From Methylocystis parvus OBBP (GTDB lineage: Bacteria > Pseudomonadota > Alphaproteobacteria > Rhizobiales > Beijerinckiaceae), in contig NZ_CP092969.1 of assembly GCF_027571405.1 (NCBI RefSeq), forward strand, positions 62,001 through 126,000: a stretch of 64,000 bases of DNA, in the 5' to 3' direction. Below, one piece after another: positions 29,374-37,829 of the stretch (its first letter is position 1; each line of letters starts with the position of its first letter). The notes below the pieces were generated by a model. The model was not told the DNA's origin. It made no database searches and saw only the letters and a list, made by a program, of their open reading frames with translations. A program made the translations under genes and the position numbers.

Positions 29374-30684
29374 TCATCTGCGAGAGGATGTTATCCAAGC
29401 CAACGCCAGAAATCCGGCCGCCGCCGAGGTGACTGACGCGCTAAGCACGCCAATCTTGACGGAGTCCAAAAAGATGGGCTCGAACGCCAGTCCGGCGATG
29501 AAGAGCGCCATGGTGAAACCGATGCCGGTCAAGAGGCCGCCGGCCGCCAACAGTCCCCACGAGAGCTCGATGGGACGGGTTGCTATGTTCAGCATTACGG
29601 CCAGCAAACTGAAAAACACAACTCCGGCAGGCTTTCCCACCACGAAGGCGGCAAAAACTGAGATTGTCAGAGTTTGGTCGATGCTGGCCGACGACAAGGA
29701 CACGCCTGCATTCGCCAGGGCGAAGAGCGGCAGGATCATGAACGCGACCCAAGGGTGAAGGGCGAACTCAAGGCGCTCGATCGGCGACACGGCCTCGCGG
29801 GCGGCAACGCCGGCCTGACGGAGGTCGAGCTGCGCCGCATTGTCACTGCTCCAGTGATCGCCTGGAGGATATGCGATCACACGGTCAAGTATAGCGTGAA
29901 GGCGCCGATCACTCACCCAGCTCCGCGCCGGAGTCATCAATCCGAGGATGATGCCTGTGAGCGTCGCGTGGACGCCCGAGGCGTCGAGCGCCAACCAGAT
30001 GCCGCCGCCTATCGCGAAATAGACGACAACGCTGCGTATGCCCAGACGTGCAATCACGGCCACGATGGCGAGCCCGAATCCCGCGTAGCCAATCGCGATC
30101 CAGTTCAATGCTTCCACGTAACCGATCGCAACGACCAGTATGGCGCCGATGTCGTCAAAGATCGCCAGAGAGAGCAAAAAAAGCCGCAAGCTTTGTGGAA
30201 TGCGTGAACCGAGCGCCGCAAGACATCCGATGACGAACGCGGTGTCTGTCGAGATGACGGCGCCCCAACCGCTCGCGCCTGGCCCGCCGCGGGCCAACAG
30301 CAGATAGAGCCCGACCGGAGCCACCATGCCCCCAAAAGCCGCCGCGAGGGGAAGCGCCGCCATTCGCCGGTCGCGCAGCTCTCCCAGGACCAGTTCGCGC
30401 TTCAGCTCAAGTGCAATGACGAAGAAGAAAAGCGTCATCAGCGCGTCGTTTATCCAACTCCTCAATGAACGAGAGAATTCTATGTCTCCCAACCTGAATC
30501 CTGCGTGGATTTCCCACATCGCGATAAATTGCGAGGACCACGCCGCGTTGGAGAGCACCAGCGCGAGGAGCGTGCTGAGCAACAGGACTGCGCCGGCCAT
30601 AGACTCGATGCGTAGGAACCGCATCAATGGTCTCGTAATCCAATTTACCGGCACCTCGGGAAGCCGCGTGCGGCCGTCGCCCAT
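29374..30684 (-). CDS. nhaA: Na+/H+ antiporter NhaA
   Basis: A 436-aa inner-membrane antiporter with about 12 predicted helices, which exports Na+ in exchange for H+. Essential residues are present: ISTDTAFVIGCLA holds the Asp equivalent to E. coli D133, and LAIFDDIGAILVVA the D163/D164 pair. FFFVIALELKRELVLGEL (helix II) and the C-terminal GIGFTMALFIAGLAF are also typical. E. coli NhaA is 388 aa; the surplus is a longer inter-helix loop (YPPGDHWSSDNAAQLDLRQA) and a longer N-terminus. ATG at 30684. Confidence 0.95.
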   Translation of the reverse strand: MGDGRTRLPEVPVNWITRPLMRFLRIESMAGAVLLLSTLLALVLSNAAWSSQFIAMWEIHAGFRLGDIEFSRSLRSWINDALMTLFFFVIALELKRELVLGELRDRRMAALPLAAAFGGMVAPVGLYLLLARGGPGASGWGAVISTDTAFVIGCLAALGSRIPQSLRLFLLSLAIFDDIGAILVVAIGYVEALNWIAIGYAGFGLAIVAVIARLGIRSVVVYFAIGGGIWLALDASGVHATLTGIILGLMTPARSWVSDRRLHAILDRVIAYPPGDHWSSDNAAQLDLRQAGVAAREAVSPIERLEFALHPWVAFMILPLFALANAGVSLSSASIDQTLTISVFAAFVVGKPAGVVFFSLLAVMLNIATRPIELSWGLLAAGGLLTGIGFTMALFIAGLAFEPIFLDSVKIGVLSASVTSAAAGFLALAWITSSRR

Positions 30685-30689
30685 TTGTT

Positions 30690-31189
30690 AGACCTTCAGT
30701 TCTGCCTTTGAGGCAATGGCGGGTGACGCGTTAGCGCGCGCGTCGTTTGTCAGCTTCCACCGGAGCCAGCTTGCATGAATGACCTAAGTTCTTCCATCCA
30801 AAGGCGGCGCTTCGATCCCGAGATTTCGTTGGTCCGCAACGTTCACTGATACCACAACGGCCACGGCGTTCCCGGTCCGCCTTGCTTAAAAATTATGCGG
30901 GAGCCGCGACCTTTTTTTTCCAACTTTGCGGCTTCCGCCACACACATCGCGCGCGGCTGTCGTGTAGGCCGTTTCGTCGGCCACCTCTTAGGTTAACATC
31001 TCGACTGGTCTGAATGTCGCCAATGCGACGATGTCCATCGGCATCAATTCACCGTCGTCAGCGCCGTAACGAATGGCGCCGATCCGATCGCTCGGCGCGA
31101 CTTTGTAAAGCGGGCAGAGATTGTGTGGCGGGGCGATCGGATCGGCGCGGACTCGGCGCAAGTCGTGATTGCAACCACCTCAAGCCGAC
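30690..31189 (+). other. intergenic, no gene seen
   Basis: About 500 bp without a supported frame. Short frames here are Arg-rich shadows. A run of Ts lies at about 30,912. The stretch adjoins a family P remnant. Confidence 0.5.
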
Positions 31190-31275
31190 AAAGCGGGGGC
31201 ATCTCCTCGAAATGTTCTCGACAGGATGCGCCAAGACATCTGATTGCCGGTCAACATGAGATCATCGTCCGCGGC
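31190..31275 (-). pseudogene. family P remnant
   Basis: The minus strand reads DDLMLTGNQMSWRILSRTFR, then GDAPALSA and a stop. This aligns with the C-terminus of the intact family P protein at 34,527 (SEQMTWQILSRVVRGDAPLI). Only about 25 codons survive; no N-terminal part is found upstream. Confidence 0.6.
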
Positions 31276-31589
31276 AATGCGAAGCGAGGATATTCTTTTT
31301 TTCCATCACCCTTGCTCCTTGGCCTGTAGCGGCGCGTTGTCGCGAAGTGGGCTTGTTTGGCAGATGGCGCTCCAACGCCCAACGCAAGTTATTTCTGAAT
31401 ATTTTTCTCGAATTTGCGTTTAGTCGTACTTTTGAATCATAGAACAATCGGAGTGTCGGCCGAAATATTGCGCGCGGGTCAAGCGTCAAAAGTTGGTTGC
31501 ATACTGTTATTCGGCGCAGTTGTTCGGTTTTAGCGCTGCAATGCGAAGCTTGTAATTTTGCAAATATGCGCTAAGTAATACATTATCGA

Positions 31590-31718
31590 AATTTGGCCGA
31601 ACGATCTTGCTTTCGCTCTCTCTTGCGCGTCGGCTCCTGACTTCCTCTCCAGAACTTCGATCCACAGGCGCTTTGCAATGGGCAAAGCGCAATCAGCTTG
31701 TTCTTGAAAGGACATGTC
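31590..31718 (+). promoter_or_regulatory. conserved csp leader with hairpin, copy B
   Basis: This leader shares GGCC(A/G)AACGATCTT-type, CTCTCTC, CTTCCTCTCCAGAAC and GATC blocks with the other csp leaders. A perfect 9-bp hairpin, GCGCTTTGC-AATGG-GCAAAGCGC, lies at 31,668-31,690, 28 nt before the csp ATG; AAAGGA is the ribosome site. CspA-type mRNAs are known for structured, temperature-responsive leaders; a similar role here is inference. Confidence 0.6.
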
Positions 31719-31931
31719 ATGCAGACCGGCACAGTAAAATGGTTCAACGGTCAAAAAGGGTTTGGCTTCATTCAGCCGGAGTCGGGCGGCCCAGACGTCT
31801 TCGTCCACATCAGCGCGGTTGAGCGCGCGGGGCTGTTCGGCCTCGCAGAAGGCCAGAAGGTCACCTACGAAATTGCCGTCGACGGACGTAGCGGCAAATC
31901 TTCGGCGGACCAGTTGCAAATCGCGGCCTAG
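31719..31931 (+). CDS. CspA-family cold-shock protein, copy B
   Basis: A 70-aa cold-shock-domain protein that binds single-stranded RNA/DNA. The RNP1 motif reads KGFGFIQP and RNP2 reads VFVHISAV, within a complete five-strand pattern ([12 protein letters not shown] ... DQLQIAA). The start is the ATG at 31719, 9 nt after AAAGGA; an upstream in-frame TTG at 31698 would overlap the leader. First gene of a cassette with the 50-aa basic protein, X and Y. Confidence 0.93.
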   Translation: MQTGTVKWFNGQKGFGFIQPESGGPDVFVHISAVERAGLFGLAEGQKVTYEIAVDGRSGKSSADQLQIAA

Positions 31932-32015
31932 CAGAGCTTCGCCCCTGGCGGTTGATCCCGCATAGCGTTCCCCCGTCAGGGCGCGAATTATACTCCTGCC
32001 AAAGCTCGGGCATCG

Positions 32016-32081
32016 CTGCCCGAGCGACCATGAAGTCATTCAGACGCTTGAGCGTCTCTGCCCGAGCGACCATGAGGTCAT
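32016..32081 (+). repeat. tandem 24-bp direct repeat
   Basis: CTGCCCGAGCGACCATGA begins two near-identical units at 32,016 and 32,058 (42 bp apart), between csp and the small basic gene. Confidence 0.6.
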
Positions 32082-32099
32082 CGATACGAGGGGCAAGAC

Positions 32100-32252
32100 A
32101 TGGCTAAAGGTCAACGACGCGGGAATCGCGAAGTGAAAAAGCCCAAGAAAGATAAACCTCGTGATGGGAGCGCGGTTGCGGGCAAGGAATCGTCTTGGCT
32201 GACCGTTGAGAAGCTCCAAGCGCGCGAAGCCGAAGCAAAACGCCGACGCTGA
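32100..32252 (+). CDS. 50-aa Lys/Arg-rich small protein, copy B
   Basis: ATG at 32100 after GAGGGGCAAGAC. It reads MAKGQRRGNREVKKPKKDKP, then a Gly/Ala/Ser linker and WLTVEKLQAREAEAKRRR. Homologous to the 46-aa frames at 2510 and 39,146. Conserved in order after the cold-shock gene. Function unknown; nucleic-acid binding is a guess from charge. Confidence 0.65.
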   Translation: MAKGQRRGNREVKKPKKDKPRDGSAVAGKESSWLTVEKLQAREAEAKRRR

Positions 32253-32319
32253 ACAGAGCGCGCGAGCGGCGGCCTTCCCATTACGTCGGATATAATCTAG
32301 GAGTGCTTTTAGATGTCGA

Positions 32320-32577
32320 ATGACAACGAAAATGACGCGCGCGCGCCATCGAGCACATCGCATCATCTCCCGCCCATCGCATAAGTTTCCGATTGGCGTC
32401 CGGGTGATCCAAAGGTTCGGGGCGCCGATTAACATGGATTCATTTCAAGTTACTCGTCATCTTCCCGATGATGGCGCGGGGTTGCAATATCGGATGAAGA
32501 GAGATCGCGATGGGCAGGAAAGGGTCGCTATCGAATCCTCTCTCGAACTCGTCCGGAGGGAGGACAATTTAATCTAA
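32320..32577 (+). CDS. family X small protein, copy B
   Basis: An 85-aa frame whose residues from HKFPIGVRVIQRFGAPINMD to ERVAIESSLELVR match the family X core (HKFELGVHV..FRVTRHLPDGGYGLQYRI). The beta-rich core resembles a small SH3-like barrel, by inference. The best ribosome site (AGGAG at 32,299) suits an ATG at 32313 in another frame that reads MSNDNENDAR, so an early frameshift may have replaced the native N-terminus. Confidence 0.55.
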   Translation: MTTKMTRARHRAHRIISRPSHKFPIGVRVIQRFGAPINMDSFQVTRHLPDDGAGLQYRMKRDRDGQERVAIESSLELVRREDNLI

Positions 32578-32594
32578 AGCTTCTGGAGGCGAAT

Positions 32595-32864
32595 GTGGAC
32601 GTGAAGGACTACAGAGCCGAAGCCGCCGTCTTTTTTTGCAAGGCAACAAATGCGAATTGCAAATCGCTTAGTTTCCGGCGGTTCGCGCGCGCGTCAGAGG
32701 CCATCCGCTTTGCGGTAGAGGAGCTTGCGCCAAGGGCCTTGGCCAGTTGTTCACTGGAAGTGGATGAACAGCACTTTTTCGGCCGCGAGATTCGCCCGCT
32801 TTACGACAGCCCCGACTATCCCTTACGGCGCCGACCGGCGAAATTGCATTCGCGTCGCGCCTAA
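32595..32864 (+). CDS. family Y small protein, copy B
   Basis: An 89-aa protein, GTG start at 32595 behind GGAGG. The family pattern is DYxxEAxxxxxK, then FRRFARASEAIRFAVEELAP, a variable LxxCxLEVxE segment, FFGREIRPLYDSPDYPLRRR and a basic tail. Homologues here are at 39,604 and 40,419 (intact) and 2968 (broken). Function unknown. It follows X closely in every copy, so the two are probably co-transcribed. Confidence 0.7.
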   Translation: MDVKDYRAEAAVFFCKATNANCKSLSFRRFARASEAIRFAVEELAPRALASCSLEVDEQHFFGREIRPLYDSPDYPLRRRPAKLHSRRA

Positions 32865-33163
32865 AAGTGTGACTTGCTGGGCGCAGGGATGGCCCGGGGC
32901 GCTCGCTCTGCCGATCGCGCGGGCGTTGCGCGGCTTTGAGACACCTTCTCTGCGTCGCCTCGACATAGTTCGCCCCAGCCAACAAAGTCGCGGCCGGGAT
33001 GGCCGCTCCGCCTCGCGTGAATGATCGAAGCCCGAAGGGGTGGCGGAGACGCGGCGCGGCTCCGTTCATGAGAGCCGGCCCAAAGGGCAACGCCAAAATC
33101 ATTGGATTTTAGACAATTCAACGCATCATGAACGACATCAACATATTATATGCACTTGAAACC

Positions 33164-33183
33164 ATATGGATTGGAATCCATAT
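33164..33183 (+). promoter_or_regulatory. palindrome before toxin gene
   Basis: ATATGGATT-GG-AATCCATAT, 9-bp perfect arms, lies 1 bp before the toxin ATG at 33185. Such palindromes commonly bind the antitoxin in autoregulated toxin-antitoxin operons. Confidence 0.6.
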
Positions 33184-33184
33184 T

Positions 33185-33562
33185 ATGCCTGTGAAGTGGT
33201 CCGTTGAGTTTCATCCCGCGTTCGAGCCTGAATTCGACGAGCTCGACCGACGCGGATGTGCAGGACGAACGGCTCGCCCAGGCCAACCTTCTGGTGGAAT
33301 TTGGACCGCACTTGGGACGACCCCGCGTCGACACCCTGAACGGCTCCGAACATGCCAACATGAAGAAACTGCGCTTTGACGCGGCGGATGGCGTCTGCGC
33401 GTGGCCTTCGCCTTTGACCCGGAAAAGCAGGCCATTCTGCTGGTGGCGGGGGATAAAAGCGGCACAAATGAGAAGCGCTTTTACAAGCGGCTGATCGCCA
33501 AGGCGGACGAGCGGTTTGATGGCCACCTCGCGACTCTGAAGAAGGAAAGGAAACGCAAATGA
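33185..33562 (+). pseudogene. RelE/HigB-like toxin (Gp49 type), double frameshift
   Basis: The N-terminus MPVKWSVEFHPAFEPEFDEL is in frame 2. A 4-bp duplication (CGAC) near 33,245 moves the homology DVQDERLAQANLLVEFGPHL and MKKLRFDAADGV to frame 3. A 1-bp loss near 33,398 returns it to frame 2 for RVAFAFDPEKQAILLVAGDK and FYKRLIAKADERF. A stop at 33379 ends translation early. The toxin is therefore dead although its antitoxin gene is intact; the toxin stop overlaps the antitoxin ATG. Confidence 0.82.
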
Positions 33563-33933
33563 CCACGCTGCAAGAGAAAATCGCTGGGCTCCCGGCGCCG
33601 CGGCGTGCACGCATTGCCGAGAGAACAACGGAACTGATCGCGGAAGAGAACGCGCTTAAGCAGCTGCGCGAGGCGCACAAGAAAACCCAGGTCAGGGTCG
33701 CCAAAGTGCTCGGCATCGGCCAGGACAGCGTATCCCGCCTTGAAAAGCGCAGTGACATGCTGATTTCGACGCTTCGCGACTACGTCGCCGCGGTCGGTGG
33801 CAAGATGCGGCTTGTTGTGGAATTCGAGGATCATCCGCCGATCGAACTGGAAGCTCTCGGGGTTCTTAAGAAGCCCGCGAAAATCCGCCGACGCAGGCTC
33901 GCGCATGGCAAACGCGCGCCTAAGGCCGCGTAA
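33559..33933 (+). CDS. XRE-family antitoxin
   Basis: A 124-aa protein with a helix-turn-helix at about residues 45-75 (KTQVRVAKVLGIGQDSVSRL, EKRSDMLISTLRDYV) and a basic C-terminal tail. It resembles HigA/Gp49-partner antitoxins. The ATG overlaps the toxin stop (ATGA). It is intact although the partner toxin is frameshifted, so it may act only as a repressor or neutralise related toxins elsewhere. Confidence 0.85.
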   Translation: MTTLQEKIAGLPAPRRARIAERTTELIAEENALKQLREAHKKTQVRVAKVLGIGQDSVSRLEKRSDMLISTLRDYVAAVGGKMRLVVEFEDHPPIELEALGVLKKPAKIRRRRLAHGKRAPKAA

Positions 33934-34034
33934 GTCAGAGGATCAAGAATCATGCGCTTGAAGGGCGCAGCCTTGGGTGACGCGTCCAGTCTGGCTTGAA
34001 GACGATCTGCGGAACCTTGCGATTGTCGGCCCAG

Positions 34035-34130
34035 CAGGCGGCGATGCGCTCGGCGCCGCGCGGGCTGCCGCCATGCAACTGATCCGCCGCCGACTTCCCG
34101 CTTCGGCCGTCTATGACAATTTCGCAATTG
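34035..34130 (-). pseudogene. cold-shock protein C-terminal remnant
   Basis: The minus strand reads KLNCEIVIDGRSGKSAADQL, matching the last 20 residues of CspA copy B ([17 protein letters not shown]), and then diverges. The N-terminal two thirds are absent. Confidence 0.6.
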
Positions 34131-34139
34131 AGCTTCTCT

Positions 34140-34526
34140 CGACGATGGCGAGACGCTCCAGTCCGGCTCGATCGGGCGGGTAATATCGACATGAGCCCCT
34201 GCGGCTTGGTAGATTGTCTCGCCTATTCGAGGCGATGGTCTCGACCTGACCGCTATCCGCTCCACAGGGGCAGAAGATCATCCCTCAATCCGCCCCGTCG
34301 CGCAATTACGCCGCCGCCTGCTTTCGTTCCGCCGTGAAGCGGTCAATGGCTTCCCGCGAAGGCTGGCGCGAGGACGAGCGTGCCGGGAATGAAAATCGGG
34401 CGACTTCGCCGCGTTATAACATCTTCCCCCGCGTCGGAGCTGCGTCCTCGTCTGGTCGCGGTAGGGAAAGTTGTTCGCTCCCGCGGCGATGATCACGGCA
34501 ACCACCAAGCCGGTCAGTGAACCGAT
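34140..34526 (+). other. intergenic, no gene seen
   Basis: No supported frame or repeat was found between the csp remnant and family P. Confidence 0.45.
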
Positions 34527-34808
34527 TCAGTTGAGTTCAATCAGCGGCGCATCTCCTCGGACAACTCTGGATAGAATCTGCCATGTCATTTGTTCGCTTG
34601 CTATTGCGGAATCGTCGTAGTCGCTATACTCAGCGGCAAGTTCAGCAACTTGTCGCCATTCGTTGATGGTGGGCGTGAGCCATATTTCTTCTGGCGTCCG
34701 GTCGTCCGTCGAGAGCGCAAGAATCGCATGAACGACGACAAGACTGGTTAGTGGATGTTCATCCCACCATTCCGCGGATGCAAATTTTGAAGGGGCTTGA
34801 GTGATCAT
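34527..34808 (-). CDS. family P small protein (intact)
   Basis: A 93-aa protein, ATG at 34808 after AAGG. The sequence (MITQAPSKFASAEWWDEHPL, LSTDDRTPEEIWLTPTINEW, QVAELAAEYSDYDDSAIASE, MTWQILSRVVRGDAPLIELN) is mostly helical and acidic, without known motifs. A frameshifted copy is at 3504 and a remnant at 31,190. It lies 51 bp after family Q, so the two are likely one transcript. Confidence 0.6.
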   Translation of the reverse strand: MITQAPSKFASAEWWDEHPLTSLVVVHAILALSTDDRTPEEIWLTPTINEWRQVAELAAEYSDYDDSAIASEQMTWQILSRVVRGDAPLIELN

Positions 34809-34859
34809 TGCCTTCTACTCGTCGCAATATCGGGTAAGCGGCTCGGAGCGCTAGCTGCT

Positions 34860-35090
34860 TCACGCGAGTTCCGGCCGCGAATGCGTAATGTCGAATTGCT
34901 CCAGGACTTCAGATAAGTCCGATGCATACCGGTTGGCCCCGAGATCGGAAAAGCGGCTGATATCCTTTAGGATCATGTCTCTGACTTTCGCTTCGCCCCG
35001 TCGCAGATTCAAGCGATAGCCCTCAAGCAAGCGGGCTTGTCGAAAGATGCTCTGTTCGGTGGTGAGAGCGGCGCTTTGGGGGGAGTTCAC
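34860..35090 (-). CDS. family Q small protein, copy 2
   Basis: A 76-aa protein, GTG start at 35090 with AAAGGATT upstream. The core ARLLEGYRLNLRRGEAKVRD, MILKDISRFSDLGANRYASD, LSEVLEQFDITHS is shared with 3253-3462. Helical and charged; function unknown. Upstream on the same strand lie a degraded family X stretch, a small basic frame and the csp of this locus. Confidence 0.6.
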   Translation of the reverse strand: MNSPQSAALTTEQSIFRQARLLEGYRLNLRRGEAKVRDMILKDISRFSDLGANRYASDLSEVLEQFDITHSRPELA

Positions 35091-35316
35091 GCGGAATCCT
35101 TTCTAAGGCGGGAAAATTTTCGATTTCGGCCGTAAGAGGCATCCCGCCCATAATCGCAAGCAGAGGGCCGCTACGATGGCTGTTCGATATCGCAGGCCCT
35201 CGCCTGCGTTAGGGAAGCGCCGCGTCGAGGCCTACGTCGAATTCATGGCTAGGCGTCGACGCAATTTTTGCTCGGTGAAACCGCGCACGCGCGTCGATAT
35301 AGTCAACCTCTCGGCG

Positions 35317-35487
35317 TCACATGTGAAGGAACGCGCCTGCGGGCGCATCATTCTTGTTGCGATCCGCAGATTTCAGCTTTTCAACCGTTAGCCAAGCTGC
35401 GCCGCTTGCCGACTCGGAGGCGCTCGCCGATCTCGCTTTCTTCGGCTTTCTCGCCTCGCGGTTTCCGCGTCGCTGTTCCTTGGCCGT
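35317..35487 (-). CDS. Lys/Arg-rich small protein, copy C (ACG start or decayed)
   Basis: The frame AKEQRRGNREAKKPKKARSA, then ..AAWLTVEKLKSADRNKND matches the 46-50-aa family. The codon at the homologous start is ACG instead of ATG or GTG, so either initiation is unusual or the copy is inactive. About 56 codons. It sits downstream of the csp at 35.8 kb as in the other copies. At 35,130-35,240 a faint family X remnant (HEFDVG.., EGLRYRT) follows. Confidence 0.4.
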   Translation of the reverse strand, partial: TAKEQRRGNREARKPKKARSASASESASGAAWLTVEKLKSADRNKNDAPAGAFLHM

Positions 35488-35615
35488 CCGCCGTCACGCC
35501 CCTTCGTTCGAGAGGACGATTTGGACAACGGCGGCCTCGGGGCCGCCGCCTCCAGAAATCTCTCCCGTCGGATCGCCAGTACACCCGCGATCAGTCCAAG
35601 GACGTAAGTGGAATA

Positions 35616-35828
35616 TTAGTTCTGAAGCTGCAGCATATCCGCGGAGAGCTTGCCGCTGCGCTTGTCGACCAAAAGCTCGTATCCGACCTTCTGGCCCTCG
35701 ACGAGCGCCGGAAGCCCAGCGCGCTCGATTGCGCTAACGTGTACGAAGACGTCCGGACCGCCAGCATCCGGCTGAATGAAGCCAAAGCCCTTGTTCGCAT
35801 TGAACCATTTGACGACGCCAATTTGCAT
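35616..35828 (-). CDS. CspA-family cold-shock protein, copy C
   Basis: A 70-aa protein with start at 35828 ([20 protein letters not shown]), RNP1 KGFGFI, RNP2 VFVHVSAI, ending [20 protein letters not shown] precedes the ATG exactly as in copy B. The long upstream open extension is the leader and is not translated. It differs from copy B at about a third of positions, so the duplication is not recent. Confidence 0.93.
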   Translation of the reverse strand: MQIGVVKWFNANKGFGFIQPDAGGPDVFVHVSAIERAGLPALVEGQKVGYELLVDKRSGKLSADMLQLQN

Positions 35829-35958
35829 GAGATGTCCTTTCCAGGAGCAGCGTTGCGGCCACTCCGTAGCGACCGCGATAGATCGATGTTCTGGAGAGGA
35901 AGTCACAAGCCGACGCGCCAAAGGCGAGAGAGAGCGTAAGATCGTCTGGCCGAAACCC
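35829..35958 (-). promoter_or_regulatory. conserved csp leader with hairpin, copy C
   Basis: On the minus strand it begins GGGTTTCGGCCAGACGATCT and contains the pyrimidine block, CTTCCTCTCCAGAACATCGA and a hairpin at 35,855-35,876 (arms GCGGTC and GGCCGC). It keeps pairing through a G-U where copy E has a different base pair. Confidence 0.6.
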
Positions 35959-35959
35959 G

Positions 35960-36380
35960 ATACAACCAACATAGTGCAGTTTCAGAGAATAACAATGGCA
36001 ATCCCAGACTGATTGTTTCGAGCGTCACGTTCTACGCCGGCTTTCTTGGCATCCCCAAATCCGGAGCGGCGCAGTCGACGGGCGACGTCTAAGCCCCACC
36101 TCTCAGCGTCGTGGCGGGAATCCGGCAAGAGTGCGAGACCACATCTTGAGATACCGCTTTCTCAGCGCCGCCATACACTCCAGGTGTTTAGTCCCGGCAT
36201 TTTCTGGAGCGGGTCGAGTTTGAATCGTTCGGGCTCGGAAGTCAGTATTTACAGATGAACTCGTATAGAAAGGGCAGTGTCTCTCGAAGGAGGTCGTGTT
36301 CGACCCTGCTTGTGAGACTAACGACGTTGCGCAATCGTCTTCCATGCGCCAAAGGCAAAAGTCCGACGAAAGCCGTGCCG
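35960..36380 (+). other. intergenic, no gene seen
   Basis: No supported gene. The last part (about 36,300-36,380) is weakly similar to 20,690-20,770, the corresponding flank of the first protease copy. Confidence 0.45.
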
Positions 36381-37112
36381 TCAGGTCGCCGTCAGCGTCA
36401 ATAAGATGTCGGCGTACCAGGCGCAATTGAGACCGAGCGCCTCGTCCAAAGTCAGGTCGCGCGTGCCGACGTCCAGCCGAGACGAGTGAACCCCGAGCAG
36501 TCGCCACGGTAAAGCACCTGTATTCGAGGCGCTTTCAGATAGACGCATCACGACGGGCGCTCCGCTCGTGCCGCGATGCGTGCGAGCATCGGTCAAAAAA
36601 TATCCGTGTCCCTGAAAGCGGAGATCAAACGAAGACGCGATCACCGCTTGCCGTACGACCGGCATGTGATGCAATGTGTCGTGAAATCCGAGTGGAAAGC
36701 CGACAATTAGCAGCGACGCTCCAATCTCGATATGCTCATGTGGGGTCGACAGGTTGGTGGGGTTGAAAGCGCGATAAACCGTCGACTCCGGCAATGCGGA
36801 ACGGTCGATTTCGATGGCGGCAACGTCGACCTCTCCGCCGGAGTCGAGGCCTTGGCGCCAGACGGCCTTGCCATGGTGATACAGCGGGATAGAAAACCCT
36901 AAGGACTTCGCCATATTCTCGGGGTCGGTGTGAAGTTCGATCTCAACGCGGTCCGGGAGATGATGGCTTTGTTCGTCGATTACTACGTGTCGGCTCGTCA
37001 CCAGGAACAGACGTTCGTCGCGCTCAAAGAAAAAGCTGCTTGCATTCGTCAGCAACTTTTGTTGCTCAAACGTGCAAATCCGTGCCGTAGTGAGTAAAAG
37101 AGAGTCGATCAG
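36381..37112 (-). CDS. trypsin-like serine protease family protein, copy 2
   Basis: Paralogue of the protease at 20,766 with the triad conserved: LVTSRHVV, EVDVAAIEIDRSAL, HRGTSGAPVVM. The C-terminal half is almost identical. Homology runs upstream of the first ordinary start (TTG at 37055) to a CTG at 37112 that follows GGAGAGGAG by 6 nt, so that CTG (LIDSLLLTTARICTFEQQ) may be the true start. About 243 aa. No signal peptide. Confidence 0.7.
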   Translation of the reverse strand: MIDSLLLTTARICTFEQQKLLTNASSFFFERDERLFLVTSRHVVIDEQSHHLPDRVEIELHTDPENMAKSLGFSIPLYHHGKAVWRQGLDSGGEVDVAAIEIDRSALPESTVYRAFNPTNLSTPHEHIEIGASLLIVGFPLGFHDTLHHMPVVRQAVIASSFDLRFQGHGYFLTDARTHRGTSGAPVVMRLSESASNTGALPWRLLGVHSSRLDVGTRDLTLDEALGLNCAWYADILLTLTAT

Positions 37113-37129
37113 TGTGTTCTCCTCTCCAG

Positions 37130-37290
37130 TCGAATATCGACTGATGCGCCGTTACCCCGACGGGAGAACGGGATTTCCGGCCCAGGCGCAGGATGAAGGA
37201 ATTGCGGCTCGAACAAGGTGGTCGTCCTTCGATCGACGTTTCGTTTCGCGGAGGGTTTGGCTGAAAGTGGTCGGCTACGTCTCGATTGCG
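37130..37290 (+). pseudogene. remnant of the 69-aa gene beside protease copy 2
   Basis: The stretch GGGAGAACGGGATTTCCGGC ..GCGCAGGATGAAGG aligns with the middle of the gene at 21,790 (GRTEFPIEVQDVG). The frame is lost afterwards and no start codon remains. Confidence 0.5.
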
Positions 37291-37299
37291 AGACTCAGA

Positions 37300-37829
37300 A
37301 TGGACGAACGGCATTTAATGCCATCACAGGCGAGCGCGCAACCGACGTCCGTTGATTGCCGATTTTCCATCGCGAACTGCGCAGGGCGCATCATCGACTG
37401 CGCGGACCAGCGGCGAGATCATCGTAATCTTTGCCCACCGTCTCAGACGTTCGATCGGAGAACACCCAATCATCGGACGACGACCGGATCGGGGAGGGGC
37501 TGAAATAAAACACATTGGTCGCGCACAGGTGTACTGGCTTCAACCCGTTGGCCGCCGTCATTCCCGCCGAGCCGAAAGCGTCGTCCAAGACAATGCGCTG
37601 GGCTATAATTCCAACCTTCTCAATTAGCTGACAGCTAACTGACTGACTTAGCATTGGCACGCTTAGGTGATTAACGTCCAACCTTGGCGGACCCGCCTTG
37701 TTGGCGGGGCTCCCTAAAGGGCAAAGTCCTGCTGGCTTTTAGCGGCAAGAGCGTTGATCTGTCCGCAATCCTTTAGTCGCCGGCCGTCAGCTCGGAGATG
37801 GCAGGCTCAAGCTTACTGGAGACCAGCTT
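37300..37829 (+). other. intergenic, no gene seen
   Basis: About 500 bp without a supported frame. A GC-rich imperfect hairpin (GCGGACCCGCC..GGCGGGGC) lies near 37,686. Confidence 0.45.

Noticed and set aside
31262..31489. 75-aa minus-strand frame ending MEKKNILASHCRGR
   Set aside because: No similarity or conserved start; the same stretch carries a family P remnant in another frame.
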